Source: Paracoccaceae bacterium
GTDB taxonomy: Bacteria; Pseudomonadota; Alphaproteobacteria; Rhodobacterales; Rhodobacteraceae
Reading direction: 5' to 3'
NCBI GenBank assembly: GCA_024742835.1
Contig: JANSXS010000013.1
Location: forward strand, 1-64,000
DNA length: 64,000 nucleotides
Shown here: positions 1-7,453 of the stretch, in pieces
Numbering within the stretch: the stretch's first letter is position 1
Layout of the letters: every line of letters begins with the position of its first letter
Notes under the pieces: generated by a model
What the model saw: only the letters and a program-made list of their open reading frames with translations
What the model was told of the DNA's origin: nothing
Databases searched by the model: none
Made by a program: the position numbers and the translations under genes

Positions 1-99
1 AACAAAACCCGCCTTCACAGCGCCATCGGTTACATCACGCCACAAGAAGCAGAGGAGGCATTCTACGCAAGCTTGAACGCTGACGAAAAAGCAGCCTAA
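1..99 (+). CDS. IS3-family transposase, C-terminal fragment (5' end outside window)
   Basis: Translating from base 1 gives 32 residues ending in TAA at 97-99. They contain RLHSAIGYITPQE, the usual C-terminal signature of IS3-family OrfB (DDE, rve-type) transposases, which read RLHSALGYxSPxxFE. The ORF stops about 40 bases before the inverted-repeat end of the element, as is normal for IS3 elements. The catalytic DDE residues lie upstream of the window, so whether the element is intact cannot be judged. Confidence 0.85.
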   Translation, partial: NKTRLHSAIGYITPQEAEEAFYASLNADEKAA

Positions 100-103
100 C
101 TAT

Positions 104-140
104 TGAACCAGAAACTCTCCGGTAAACCCGGGGCGGTTCA
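104..140. mobile_element. Right terminal inverted repeat of an IS3-family insertion sequence
   Basis: The sequence ends in CCCGGGGCGGTTCA at 127-140. Its reverse complement starts TGAACCGCCCCGGG, the form typical of the ends of many alphaproteobacterial IS3-family elements. It follows the transposase stop codon directly. The inner part also contains TTGAACCAG, so the segment from 105 to 140 begins and ends with TGAACC/GGTTCA. The left end is outside the window. Confidence 0.75.
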
Positions 141-142
141 GC

Positions 143-808
143 ATGACCCGCGAGGAAATCGAAGCCGAACTCTCCGTGCAAACCTTTGACGTCCTGTTCG
201 AGTTGATCGAAGACCGATTTCCCGAGCGCATAAAGGCGCACCGCGACCAGACCCTTGAAATCATGAGCGATCCGCGGCTGGCGCAGGCGCACAAGGGGCA
301 GCAGGTGATGGCGCTAAACCGCGATTTTACCGATACGCTTCGCCGCGAGAATGCCGCTTTGATCGCGCAGGCCCCCGAAGCCATGTTGCTGGAGTTGCAA
401 CAAGCAGAGCTTGACGTGCTGCACTCCGTGCGCGCCGATCCCGAGCTTTGCACGCGGCTGGCTGCCGGTGGGCTGGCGGCCCTGTCGCGATTCGAACAGG
501 CGGCGCTGGATCAGGACAAAATGCGTGTGATGATTCTGACGCAGTTCCAGGCAATGGTCGCGGGGCAGGACGCGCCCACCCCCCGCGCGCCGCCGGACGA
601 GGCCGATTGGGAGCTGTTCATCAAGGATTGGATCGCGACCGACGCTCAGGCAGAGACAGCGATCCGCGCGTTTCTGGACGTCCGGACAGACCTGCCCGAG
701 GCGTATTGCGCGGGCGCGACGAGCCTTTACCGGCAATTGCTTGAGGATGGCTCTGCGGGCGGGGTCCGCATCATGGCTGAATACAGCAAGACGGTCGCGG
801 GGCGATAA
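143..808 (+). CDS. Hypothetical protein, possibly 5'-truncated by the adjacent IS
   Basis: A 221-residue, mostly helical, acidic soluble protein; I do not recognise a family. The first ATG lies two bases after the end of the IS inverted repeat and has no Shine-Dalgarno sequence of its own. In the same frame a stop lies at 104, inside the IS end. The native N-terminus, or at least the native promoter and RBS, has therefore probably been removed by the insertion. No signal peptide or membrane segment is visible. The next gene, hisD, begins 100 bases downstream with its own good RBS. Codon usage looks like that of the neighbours. Confidence 0.6.
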   Translation: MTREEIEAELSVQTFDVLFELIEDRFPERIKAHRDQTLEIMSDPRLAQAHKGQQVMALNRDFTDTLRRENAALIAQAPEAMLLELQQAELDVLHSVRADPELCTRLAAGGLAALSRFEQAALDQDKMRVMILTQFQAMVAGQDAPTPRAPPDEADWELFIKDWIATDAQAETAIRAFLDVRTDLPEAYCAGATSLYRQLLEDGSAGGVRIMAEYSKTVAGR

Positions 809-907
809 GGCCGCAGGCGGGCCAGGTGCCCATTTTGCCGCGCCGCGCGCCGGGTTGAGGCCGCGCGCGGGACGATTTAAAGGACGGCTCAGCAAGGAGT
901 GTTCGCG

Positions 908-2212
908 ATGCCAGTCTTTCTTGATGCCACCGATCCCGAGTTCGATGCGCGGTTCCGCGCCCTGTTGAGCGCCAAGCGCGAGGACAGCCCGGATGTGGAC
1001 GAGGCCGTGGCCGCGATCATCTCGGATGTGCGCAAGCGCGGCGATGCGGCGCTGATCGAGCTGACGGAACGGTTCGACCGCCTGACGCTGACACCAGAGA
1101 CGCTGCGGTTTTCCGTGGCCGAGGTCGATGCGCTGATCGCTCAGGTGCCCGCGCATGAGCGCGAGGCGCTGGAATTGGCCGCGGCGCGCATCCGGGATTA
1201 CCACGAGCGGCAATTGCCCGAAGATGCCAGTTGGACAGAGGACACGGGCGCTGTGCTTGGCTGGCGCTGGTCGGCAGTGGGCGCGGCCGGGCTTTACGTG
1301 CCGGGCGGGCTGGCGTCCTACCCGTCGTCGGTGCTGATGAACGCGGTCCCCGCCAAGGTCGCCGGGGTGGAACGGCTGGCCATTACCGTGCCGACGCCGG
1401 GTGGCGTGGCCAATCCGCTGGTCCTGCTGGCCGCAAGGCTGGCGGGGGTCGACGAGATCTACCGGGTGGGTGGCGCACAGGCCATCGCGGCGCTGGCCTA
1501 CGGGACAGAGACGATCCCGCCGGTGGACAAGATCACCGGGCCGGGCAACGCCTATGTGGCGGCGGCCAAGCGCCGCGTCTTTGGGCGGGTGGGCATCGAC
1601 ATGATCGCTGGCCCGTCCGAAATTCTGGTCATCGCGGATCGTGATAACGATCCCGAATGGATCGCACTTGATATGCTCAGCCAGGCCGAACATGACGAAA
1701 GCGCGCAGGCCATCCTGATCACCGATGATGCGGCGATGGGCAAGGCGGTGCAGGTCGCCATCGAGCGCAACCTGACCACGCTGGAACGGCGCGAGATCGC
1801 GGGCGCAAGCTGGCGTGATTTCGGCGCGGTGATAACCGTGCCGGATCTTGAGGTCGCGGCGGATCTGGCCAACCGGATCGCAGCGGAACATCTGGAACTG
1901 TGCGTTGCGGATGCCGAAGGGTTGGCGGCGAAGATCCACCATGCGGGCGCGATGTTCCTGGGGGCATGGACGCCAGAGGCCATCGGCGACTATGTGGGCG
2001 GGCCGAACCATGTGCTGCCCACGGCGCGCTCTGCGCGGTTTTCCAGCGGGCTCAACGTGCTGGATTTCATGAAGAAGACGACGATGGCGCGGATGACGCC
2101 CGAGGCGCTCAAGGCGATCGGCCCGGCGGCGGAAACGCTGGCGATTTCCGAAAGCCTGGAGGCGCATGGGCTGAGCGTGCGTGCACGGCTCAACCGTCTC
2201 AACGAAGGGTAA
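908..2212 (+). CDS. hisD: Histidinol dehydrogenase
   Basis: Oxidises L-histidinol to L-histidine in two NAD-dependent steps, the last reactions of histidine biosynthesis; a cytosolic Zn enzyme. The 434-residue product has the family glycine-rich stretch GAAGLYVPGGLASYPSS, the KITGPGN and GPSEI motifs, and AEHLEL with the catalytic Glu-His pair at residues 327-328. Length matches the family (about 430). I start at ATG 908 rather than GTG 899, because AAGGAG at 894-899 is correctly spaced for 908 and the N-terminus MPVFLDA is typical of Rhodobacterales. A REP palindrome follows the stop codon. Confidence 0.97.
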   Translation: MPVFLDATDPEFDARFRALLSAKREDSPDVDEAVAAIISDVRKRGDAALIELTERFDRLTLTPETLRFSVAEVDALIAQVPAHEREALELAAARIRDYHERQLPEDASWTEDTGAVLGWRWSAVGAAGLYVPGGLASYPSSVLMNAVPAKVAGVERLAITVPTPGGVANPLVLLAARLAGVDEIYRVGGAQAIAALAYGTETIPPVDKITGPGNAYVAAAKRRVFGRVGIDMIAGPSEILVIADRDNDPEWIALDMLSQAEHDESAQAILITDDAAMGKAVQVAIERNLTTLERREIAGASWRDFGAVITVPDLEVAADLANRIAAEHLELCVADAEGLAAKIHHAGAMFLGAWTPEAIGDYVGGPNHVLPTARSARFSSGLNVLDFMKKTTMARMTPEALKAIGPAAETLAISESLEAHGLSVRARLNRLNEG

Positions 2213-2219
2213 GGCGCAA

Positions 2220-2243
2220 GGTGGGCAGGATTGCCCACCCTAC
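2220..2243. repeat. REP palindrome, copy 1
   Basis: GGTGGGCA (2220-2227), loop GGAT, TGCCCACC (2232-2239), then CTAC. It lies 7 bases after the hisD stop and about 45 bases before the RAYT gene. The same GGTGGGC...GCCCACC core recurs at 2821-2842, 25933-25956 and 53281-53301. Confidence 0.85.
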
Positions 2244-2287
2244 ACGCGTTAGCCTGGCGTTAATCATCGGTCCGCTATGGTGGCGAC

Positions 2288-2821
2288 ATGCCAAATTATC
2301 GCCGCCTGCGCCCGCCCGGTGCCACGTATTTTTTCACTCTGGCCCTTCAGGACCGTGGATCTGATCTGTTGATCAGCCACATCCATGATCTGCGGGCCGC
2401 CTATGCCGCCACGATCCGTGACATGCCGGTGCGCTGCGAGGCGATTGTCGTGCTGCCCGATCACCTCCATGCGGTCTGGACCCTGCCATTGGGCGACAGC
2501 GTCTATTCGGAACGCTGGCGCAAGATAAAGGCACGGTTTTCACGCGCCGTGGACCGGGCGCATCGCCCGTTACACCTGCCCGCCAGCAAGGTCTCCAAGC
2601 GCGAATGCGGCATCTGGCAGCGCCGGTTCTGGGAACATGTGATCCGCGATGATGCGGATTATCGGCGGCACGTGTCCGTTTGCTGGGGCAATCCCGTCAG
2701 GCACGGGCTGGTCCCGCGGCCCGCCGACTGGCCGCATTCCTCCATTCATCGCGAGATCGGCAAGGGCCTTGTCCCGCCGGACTGGACCGGCGGCCAGCAG
2801 GACGGGCGCTTTGGCGAGTAG
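2288..2821 (+). CDS. REP-associated tyrosine transposase (RAYT, TnpA_REP / Y1_Tnp family), probably catalytically altered
   Basis: A 177-residue HUH-type protein of the IS200/IS605-like RAYT family, which act on REP hairpin DNA. The N-terminus MPNYRRLRPPGATYFFT and the HUH motif in LPDHLHAVW (His59, His61) are clear, as are LWQRRFWEH-like (IWQRRFWEH) and NPVRHGLV. In relatives the nucleophilic Tyr sits just before the NPVxHGLV motif (form YCWxNPVKHG or YIHxNPVKHG). Here the segment reads VSVCWGNPVRHG, so Val131 occupies that place. The gene is flanked by REP palindromes on both sides, the expected arrangement for RAYTs. It separates hisD from UPF0262, which are usually adjacent in this lineage. 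Confidence 0.9.
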   Translation: MPNYRRLRPPGATYFFTLALQDRGSDLLISHIHDLRAAYAATIRDMPVRCEAIVVLPDHLHAVWTLPLGDSVYSERWRKIKARFSRAVDRAHRPLHLPASKVSKRECGIWQRRFWEHVIRDDADYRRHVSVCWGNPVRHGLVPRPADWPHSSIHREIGKGLVPPDWTGGQQDGRFGE

Positions 2822-2842
2822 GGTGGGCAAAATTGCCCACCC
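2821..2842. repeat. REP palindrome, copy 2
   Basis: Perfect 10-base arms GGGTGGGCAA (2821-2830) and TTGCCCACCC (2833-2842) around two A bases. The first G is the last base of the RAYT stop codon TAG. Together with copy 1 it brackets the RAYT gene. Confidence 0.88.
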
Positions 2843-2925
2843 TTTGGCACGATCCGGCATCTGCCGGATTGCCCGGCTGCACGCTCTGCGCTAGGGGTTG
2901 GCAGGACCATGCAAGAGACAGCCCC

Positions 2926-3405
2926 ATGAGCCGCATTTGCCATATCGAACTTGACGACGCCAATCTGCCGCCGCCCACGCCCGAGATCGAGCAGGAGCGC
3001 AAGGTCGCGATGTTCGACCTGATCGAGGAAAACTCGTTTTCCCTGCCGCCGCGCGATGATCGAATCACGCCCGATGGCCCCTACCGCGTGGGTCTGTCGA
3101 TCCGCGAGAAGCGCCTCGTTTTCGATATCCGCACCGAGGATGACCAGCCCGCGGCGGAGTTTCATCTTTCGCTGTCGCCCTTCCGGCAGGTTGTCAAGGA
3201 TTACTGGGCCATCTGCGAAAGCTATTTCGATGCGGTCAAGAACCTGCCGCCCAGCCAGATCGAGACCATCGACATGGCTCGCCGCGGCATCCACAACGAG
3301 GGTGCGCGCGTGCTCGAAGAGCGGCTGGAGGGTAAGGCGAAGGTCGACAACGACACCGCGCGTCGGCTTTTCACGCTGATCTGCGTGCTGCATTTCGGGA
3401 GCTGA
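2926..3405 (+). CDS. UPF0262 family protein
   Basis: A 159-residue cytosolic protein of the alphaproteobacterial UPF0262 family. Diagnostic stretches are RICHIELDD near the N-terminus, FDLIEENSF, PYxVGLSIREKRLVFDI and ETIDMARRGIHNEGA. Its function is unknown. I start at ATG 2926; the reading frame is open further upstream but that part overlaps the REP and the RAYT gene. In relatives it usually follows hisD directly and is followed by a low-molecular-weight phosphatase, as here (5-base gap). Confidence 0.92.
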   Translation: MSRICHIELDDANLPPPTPEIEQERKVAMFDLIEENSFSLPPRDDRITPDGPYRVGLSIREKRLVFDIRTEDDQPAAEFHLSLSPFRQVVKDYWAICESYFDAVKNLPPSQIETIDMARRGIHNEGARVLEERLEGKAKVDNDTARRLFTLICVLHFGS

Positions 3406-3410
3406 GGCGC

Positions 3411-3866
3411 ATGGCCGAGCCCTTGCCGCAATCGGTGCTCTTTTGTTGTGATCACAACGCCGTGCGCTCCCCCATGGCCGAGGGGATCATGAAAAAGCTT
3501 TATGGCTCCGACACCTATGTGCAATCCGTCGGGGTGATGGGCGACATGGATATCGACGGGTTCTCCATCGCCGTCTGCGAGGAAATCGGCGTGGAGTTGT
3601 CGCGCCACCGCACCCGCAGCTTTGACGAGATGCAGGAATGGGGCGATGATCTGTCGTCCTTCGATCTGGTCGTGGCGCTCAGCCCGGCCAGCCAGCGCCG
3701 GGCGCTGGACCTGACGCGGGTCTATCATCTCGATGTGGTGTACTGGCCCATCATGGACCCCACCGGGCTTGGCGAAACGCGCGAGGCCAAGCTCAACGCG
3801 TATCGCCAGACGCGCGACCAGATCATGACCCATCTCAAGCACAGATGGGGCGAACCAGAGGACTGA
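3411..3866 (+). CDS. Low-molecular-weight protein-tyrosine-phosphatase family protein
   Basis: 151 residues. The P-loop CX5R is CDHNAVR within VLFCCDHNAVRSPMAEG, with the conserved Asn and the Ser following Arg. The C-terminal acid is probably the Asp of WPIMDPTG, matching the general-acid DP motif of this fold. The family covers tyrosine phosphatases and thioredoxin-linked arsenate reductases. No nearby arsenic genes support a role in arsenate detoxification, so the substrate is open. It sits between UPF0262 and an NTF2-like gene in a tightly packed, probably co-transcribed group. Confidence 0.88.
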   Translation: MAEPLPQSVLFCCDHNAVRSPMAEGIMKKLYGSDTYVQSVGVMGDMDIDGFSIAVCEEIGVELSRHRTRSFDEMQEWGDDLSSFDLVVALSPASQRRALDLTRVYHLDVVYWPIMDPTGLGETREAKLNAYRQTRDQIMTHLKHRWGEPED

Positions 3867-3867
3867 C

Positions 3868-4266
3868 ATGACCGCCATTTCCACGATCAAAACCTATTTC
3901 GACGCCTTCAATACCGGCGACACCAACACCATGCTGGCCTGTCTCGACGACAACGTGGCGCATCACGTGAACGAGGGGCAGGTGCGTACCGGCAAGGACG
4001 CCTTCCGCAGCTTTTGTGCGCATATGAGCCGCTGCTACCGCGAGACCCTGAACGACATGGTGATCTTCGAAGCCGAGAACGGCACCCGTGCCGCCGCTGA
4101 ATTCGTGGTCAACGGGACTTACCTCGAAACCGACGAGGGCCTGCCAGAGGCAAAGGGCCAGACCTATCGGCTGCCGGCGGGCTCGTTCTTTTCGCTGGAA
4201 GACGGCAAGATCACCCGTGTCGTGACCTATTACAACCTGGCCGACTGGATGCGGCAGGTCGGCTGA
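3868..4266 (+). CDS. SnoaL/NTF2-like (ketosteroid isomerase-related) protein
   Basis: 132 residues with the cone-fold pattern of the SnoaL/NTF2 superfamily: helix IKTYFDAFNTGDTNTMLACLD, then HHVNEG, and a C-terminal strand ITRVVTYYNLADWMRQVG. It belongs to the group annotated as ketosteroid isomerase-related proteins. The true substrate is unknown. It starts one base after the stop of the preceding phosphatase gene, so the two are likely translated from one mRNA. Confidence 0.8.
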   Translation: MTAISTIKTYFDAFNTGDTNTMLACLDDNVAHHVNEGQVRTGKDAFRSFCAHMSRCYRETLNDMVIFEAENGTRAAAEFVVNGTYLETDEGLPEAKGQTYRLPAGSFFSLEDGKITRVVTYYNLADWMRQVG

Positions 4267-4279
4267 GGCGGGGCGCGAC

Positions 4280-4864
4280 ATGATCGAGACAAGGGTTCTG
4301 CGTGGCGATGCGCTGGAGGCGGCGCTGGACGAGGTAGCGCGCCTGCGGATCGAGGTGTTCCGTGCCTGGCCTTACTTGTATGATGGCGACGCGGATTATG
4401 AGCGACGCTATCTGCAAACCTATCGCGACAGCCCCGGCGCGATTCTCGTCGGTGCGTTCGATGGCACGCAGTTGATTGGGGCCTCTACGGGCGCGCCGAT
4501 GGAAGAGCACGCCGATGATTTCGGTGCGGCCTTCGCGGGGCAGGCGATCAGGCCCGAGGATATCTTTTATTGCGCCGAAAGCGTGCTTTTGCCTGCCTAT
4601 CGCGGGCATGGGATCGGACATGCCTTTTTTGACGCGCGCGAGGCACACGCCCGAGACCTGGGGCGCCGCCATGCCGCGTTTTGCGGTGTCGTCCGCCCCG
4701 ACAACCATCCGCTTCGTCCTGCCGATTACCGACCGCTTGACGCCTTCTGGCGCAAGCGGGGCTATGAAAAGCTTTCCGGTGCCGTGGCGCATTTCAAGTG
4801 GAAAGATCTCGACACGGCCGAGGAAACTGACCATCCGCTACAATTCTGGATGCGCGCCCTTTGA
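4280..4864 (+). CDS. GNAT-family N-acetyltransferase
   Basis: 194 residues. GNAT features are visible: ILVGAFDGTQLIGAS (strand 4), CAESVLLPAYRGHGIGHAFFDAREAHA with the acetyl-CoA pyrophosphate-binding motif RGHGIG, and a C-terminal FWRKRGYEKL strand. The acceptor substrate cannot be inferred. It follows the NTF2-like gene by 13 bases and is probably the last gene of this small operon. Confidence 0.82.
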   Translation: MIETRVLRGDALEAALDEVARLRIEVFRAWPYLYDGDADYERRYLQTYRDSPGAILVGAFDGTQLIGASTGAPMEEHADDFGAAFAGQAIRPEDIFYCAESVLLPAYRGHGIGHAFFDAREAHARDLGRRHAAFCGVVRPDNHPLRPADYRPLDAFWRKRGYEKLSGAVAHFKWKDLDTAEETDHPLQFWMRAL

Positions 4865-4967
4865 CATGAAGGAGCGCGCCAGGGCGCGCACATGTTGTCT
4901 CGCCGTCGCCTTCGCGCCGTCTCCGGTGTGCGGTCGGATTCGCAAAGTCATGCGAGAGGGTTGCGTG

Positions 4968-4984
4968 GAGGGGCAACGCCCCTC
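4968..4984. terminator. Short perfect hairpin in the 296-base gap after the GNAT gene
   Basis: GAGGGGC - AAC - GCCCCTC, 7-base arms, 100 bases after the GNAT stop. There is no downstream T-run, so it may be a transcript-end hairpin or just a chance palindrome. Nothing else recognisable is seen in 4865-5160. Confidence 0.3.
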
Positions 4985-5160
4985 TTGCGACGCGTATCGC
5001 ACCGTCCTGCCGTTCGGGCATGGATCCTGTCCCTGATCTTGGTTCCTTCCTGTCCTGGCTGTGGCTTTAAATCCACGCTTCGGCGCGTCGCGTGGTTTGG
5101 GCTGGCAGTTGCGGGGTCAGCTTTGGTACGATCACACTGCTTGGGGGCGACGTGTTCGGG

Positions 5161-6084
5161 ATGATTTACATGACGCGCCTTTTGAGCTTTTTTCTTGTTT
5201 TCATGATTTTTATGGCGGGTTCGCCGCGTGTCGAGGCGCGCGAGCGGCTTGGCCATGGCTGGCTTTTGACCAACGATATTCTTGGTGATTCCCATGATCG
5301 CTGGCAAGCCGGGTCTTTTGCGTCGAGCCGCGTCTGGGGGCCTTCATGGGAGGGGCATTTGCCGGGCGGGTTCGGCGAGATCGTGGAATTGCGTTTCGGG
5401 GGGCAGATCGTAGCACCCGAAAGCCTTGCGCGACCGGCGCGCGGGGACAGGCCTTTTGCGGGTGTGCTGTCGCTTGGATTGCACACGCATTTTTCTAGGG
5501 GGGCGACTCAGTTCGCCTTGGGTGGTGATGTCGTGGTCACTGGCCCGCAGACCGGTCTCGATGATTTTCAGGTGCTTTTGCATGATGTCCTTGGCGGTAG
5601 CGAGATGTCGAACCGGGCCCGACGCCAGCAGGTTTCGAATGATGTGACGCCCACACTGGTGGGGGAGATGGGGCATCGTGTTGCGCTTGGCGGAATGCGT
5701 ATGCGTCCTTTCGTCGAAGGACGATGGGGGCTGGAGACCTTGTTGCGCGCGGGTGTCGATTTGACGATCGGCTCTTTCGGATCGCGGAGCCTGATGGTGC
5801 GGGATGTTGTGAGCGGCCATCTTTACGAAGCGGTTCCGGACAGGACGCCGGGGGCGAGCGTTGTTCTCGGGGCGGATACCGCCCATGTCTTCGACAGCGA
5901 GTTGCTGCGCGCGGGCCGTGGCTTTGATCTGACCGAGGCGCGCAACCGTGTGCGGGCCGGGGTGAACTGGCAAGGGGAACGTGGGGCCAGCGTTTTCTAT
6001 GGTCTCACGTGGCTTGGTGAAGAATTCGAGGCGCAGCGCGAGGGGCAGGTTGTGGGTTCGGTGCGACTGCGTTTGAATTTCTGA
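5161..6084 (+). CDS. LpxR-like outer-membrane lipid A deacylase (DUF2219)
   Basis: 307 residues with an N-terminal signal peptide (MTRLLSFFLVFMIFMAG, cleavage near VEA-RE) and a C-terminal Phe (RLRLNF) typical of outer-membrane barrels. LpxR signatures include LLTNDILGDSHDRWQAGSF near the mature N-terminus (the ND pair and Ser match known catalytic positions), RPFAGVLSLGLH, and FQVLLHDVLGG with the conserved His. LpxR removes the 3'-acyloxyacyl chain of lipid A from the outer leaflet. ATG 5161 and 5170 are both possible starts; 5170 gives the cleaner signal peptide. Catalytic activity is inferred, not shown. Confidence 0.8.
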   Translation: MIYMTRLLSFFLVFMIFMAGSPRVEARERLGHGWLLTNDILGDSHDRWQAGSFASSRVWGPSWEGHLPGGFGEIVELRFGGQIVAPESLARPARGDRPFAGVLSLGLHTHFSRGATQFALGGDVVVTGPQTGLDDFQVLLHDVLGGSEMSNRARRQQVSNDVTPTLVGEMGHRVALGGMRMRPFVEGRWGLETLLRAGVDLTIGSFGSRSLMVRDVVSGHLYEAVPDRTPGASVVLGADTAHVFDSELLRAGRGFDLTEARNRVRAGVNWQGERGASVFYGLTWLGEEFEAQREGQVVGSVRLRLNF

Positions 6085-6098
6085 ACAAAACGTTTTGT
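6085..6098. promoter_or_regulatory. Perfect 14-base palindrome upstream of the Hint-domain gene
   Basis: ACAAAACGTTTTGT, starting one base after the preceding stop codon and 77 bases before the next start. The AT-rich flank GGTTAATAAAAAAAGTAAACTG (shorter parts at 6137-6158) looks like a promoter region, so the palindrome could be an operator. This is inference only. Confidence 0.35.
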
Positions 6099-6174
6099 GC
6101 GGGCTTTCCAGGTTGATTCGCTTTTGGTAGCGTCGGGTTAATAAAAAAAGTAAACTGAGGTAGGCATACAGGTA

Positions 6175-7239
6175 ATGAGAACGGGCTTTCGAGGCGCGTT
6201 CGTCATCTCCTGGTCGCAGACGGACGTGGACGGCTTGGCAGCCGCCCCTGTCCGGTCTTTGGGTGTCGGGTCCGCGTGGGCCTGGCATGGAGATCTGGTT
6301 CGGGTTGATGGCCCGAACGAGGTTTTGCGGCTTGAGCAGGGCGAACATGAAAAAGTGAGCCGCAAATGCGCGGCAAAACTTGTGAGGCGGCTGGTAAAGG
6401 CCGCCCGGACACATACAACGGATCTTGACGCGGTGGAGGACAGCGGAGCGCTGGCCGATTGCGGTTTCGTCGTCACCAACGGGGTCAAGACATATACGGT
6501 CACACTCATCGAGGCGGGCGGAGGTGCCCCACCGCTTTTGCTGTTCGTGGATGACATTCCCCCGCGTGACACGGATCTTTGGGTCGTGCATCACTCCATC
6601 GGCGCAAACAGACGCCGGACGCGTGGCCCCGAAAGTGGCGGGATCATCTGCTTCACCCGTGGCACGCGGATCCAGACCCCGGATGGTCTGCGTCTGGTGG
6701 AGGATCTGCGCGAAGGCGACAGGGTATGTACCAAGGATAATGGCGACGAGGACATCCAGTGGATCGGCAGCCGCCGAATGAGTGGCGCGCGGCTGTTCGC
6801 GATGCCGCATTTGCGCCCGGTGCGTATCCGCGCAGGCGCGCTTGGCGTCGAGCGACCGGACGAGGAATTGCTGGTCAGCCCCGAACACCGGATGCTGGTG
6901 GAGGGCGATGTGGCAAGGGCGTTGTTCAACACCCCCGAGGTGCTGGTCGCGGCGCGCGATCTGATCAACGGGGGCACGGTGAAGGTCGATCTTGATGTAC
7001 GCGAGGTGACCTATATCCACTTGCTTTTACCGCGTCACCAGATCCTTTGGGCCAATGGTGTCGAGGCCGAAAGCTTCCATCCGGCAAGTGCTGCGCTGAC
7101 AGCGCTAGACAGCGGCGACCGGCACCGCCTGCTTGCGATCAACCCCGATCTGGAACTGGAGCCACAGGCATATGGCGGGTTTGCGCGTCGCAACCTCAGC
7201 ACGTCGGAGGCCGCGATCCTGCGACACGAGGCTGCCTGA
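6175..7239 (+). CDS. Hint (Hedgehog/intein-fold) domain protein
   Basis: 354 residues. Residues 1-155 form a leader region I cannot assign. The Hint_2-type domain begins at ICFTRGTRIQTPDG with the nucleophilic Cys, continues through LVEDLREGDRV and IQWIGSR, has LLVSPEHRMLV as the block-B-like segment with a conserved His, and ends near the segment VEAESFHPAS. Such proteins are common in Rhodobacterales and are often exported; autoprocessing at the Cys is known for the fold but not proven for this subgroup. No RTX repeats are present here. No cotranscribed partner is evident. Confidence 0.85.
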   Translation: MRTGFRGAFVISWSQTDVDGLAAAPVRSLGVGSAWAWHGDLVRVDGPNEVLRLEQGEHEKVSRKCAAKLVRRLVKAARTHTTDLDAVEDSGALADCGFVVTNGVKTYTVTLIEAGGGAPPLLLFVDDIPPRDTDLWVVHHSIGANRRRTRGPESGGIICFTRGTRIQTPDGLRLVEDLREGDRVCTKDNGDEDIQWIGSRRMSGARLFAMPHLRPVRIRAGALGVERPDEELLVSPEHRMLVEGDVARALFNTPEVLVAARDLINGGTVKVDLDVREVTYIHLLLPRHQILWANGVEAESFHPASAALTALDSGDRHRLLAINPDLELEPQAYGGFARRNLSTSEAAILRHEAA

Positions 7240-7317
7240 TCAGGGTTTGCCCGCTGCGCCCCTCGCATTCCGCGCGGCTTGGCCTGACAAGGCGGCGGCA
7301 TTTCCCGACGGGGCCTG

Positions 7318-7345
7318 TTGACTCCGGCAATGTCGCGGATATAAG
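7318..7345 (+). promoter_or_regulatory. Sigma-70-like promoter for rpsD
   Basis: TTGACT (7318-7323), 16-base spacer, TATAAG (7340-7345). It gives a 5' leader of about 100 bases before the rpsD start at 7454. The match to the consensus and its place before a highly expressed ribosomal protein gene support it. Confidence 0.6.
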
Positions 7346-7369
7346 CGCGGCTTCATTGGTGTTGGTGGA

Positions 7370-7408
7370 CCCCGCAAGGGGAACCCTGTCGGCCCGGCAA
7401 AATCCGGG
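7370..7408 (+). promoter_or_regulatory. Structured rpsD 5' leader, two hairpins
   Basis: CCCC-GCAA-GGGG (7370-7381; GNRA-type tetraloop) is followed by CCCGG-CAAAAT-CCGGG (7393-7408). Ribosomal protein S4 autoregulates its mRNA in several bacteria, so this leader is a candidate control site. The link to S4 is inference. Confidence 0.4.
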
Positions 7409-7453
7409 AAGAGGACAACGCCCTTCGAAACCCTGACCGAAGGAGATCAGCAG

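Noticed and set aside
314-2167. 617-residue minus-strand ORF opposite hisD
   Set aside because: Lies entirely antisense to clear hisD and the preceding ORF; Arg/Gly/His-rich composition is the usual shadow of a GC-rich gene.
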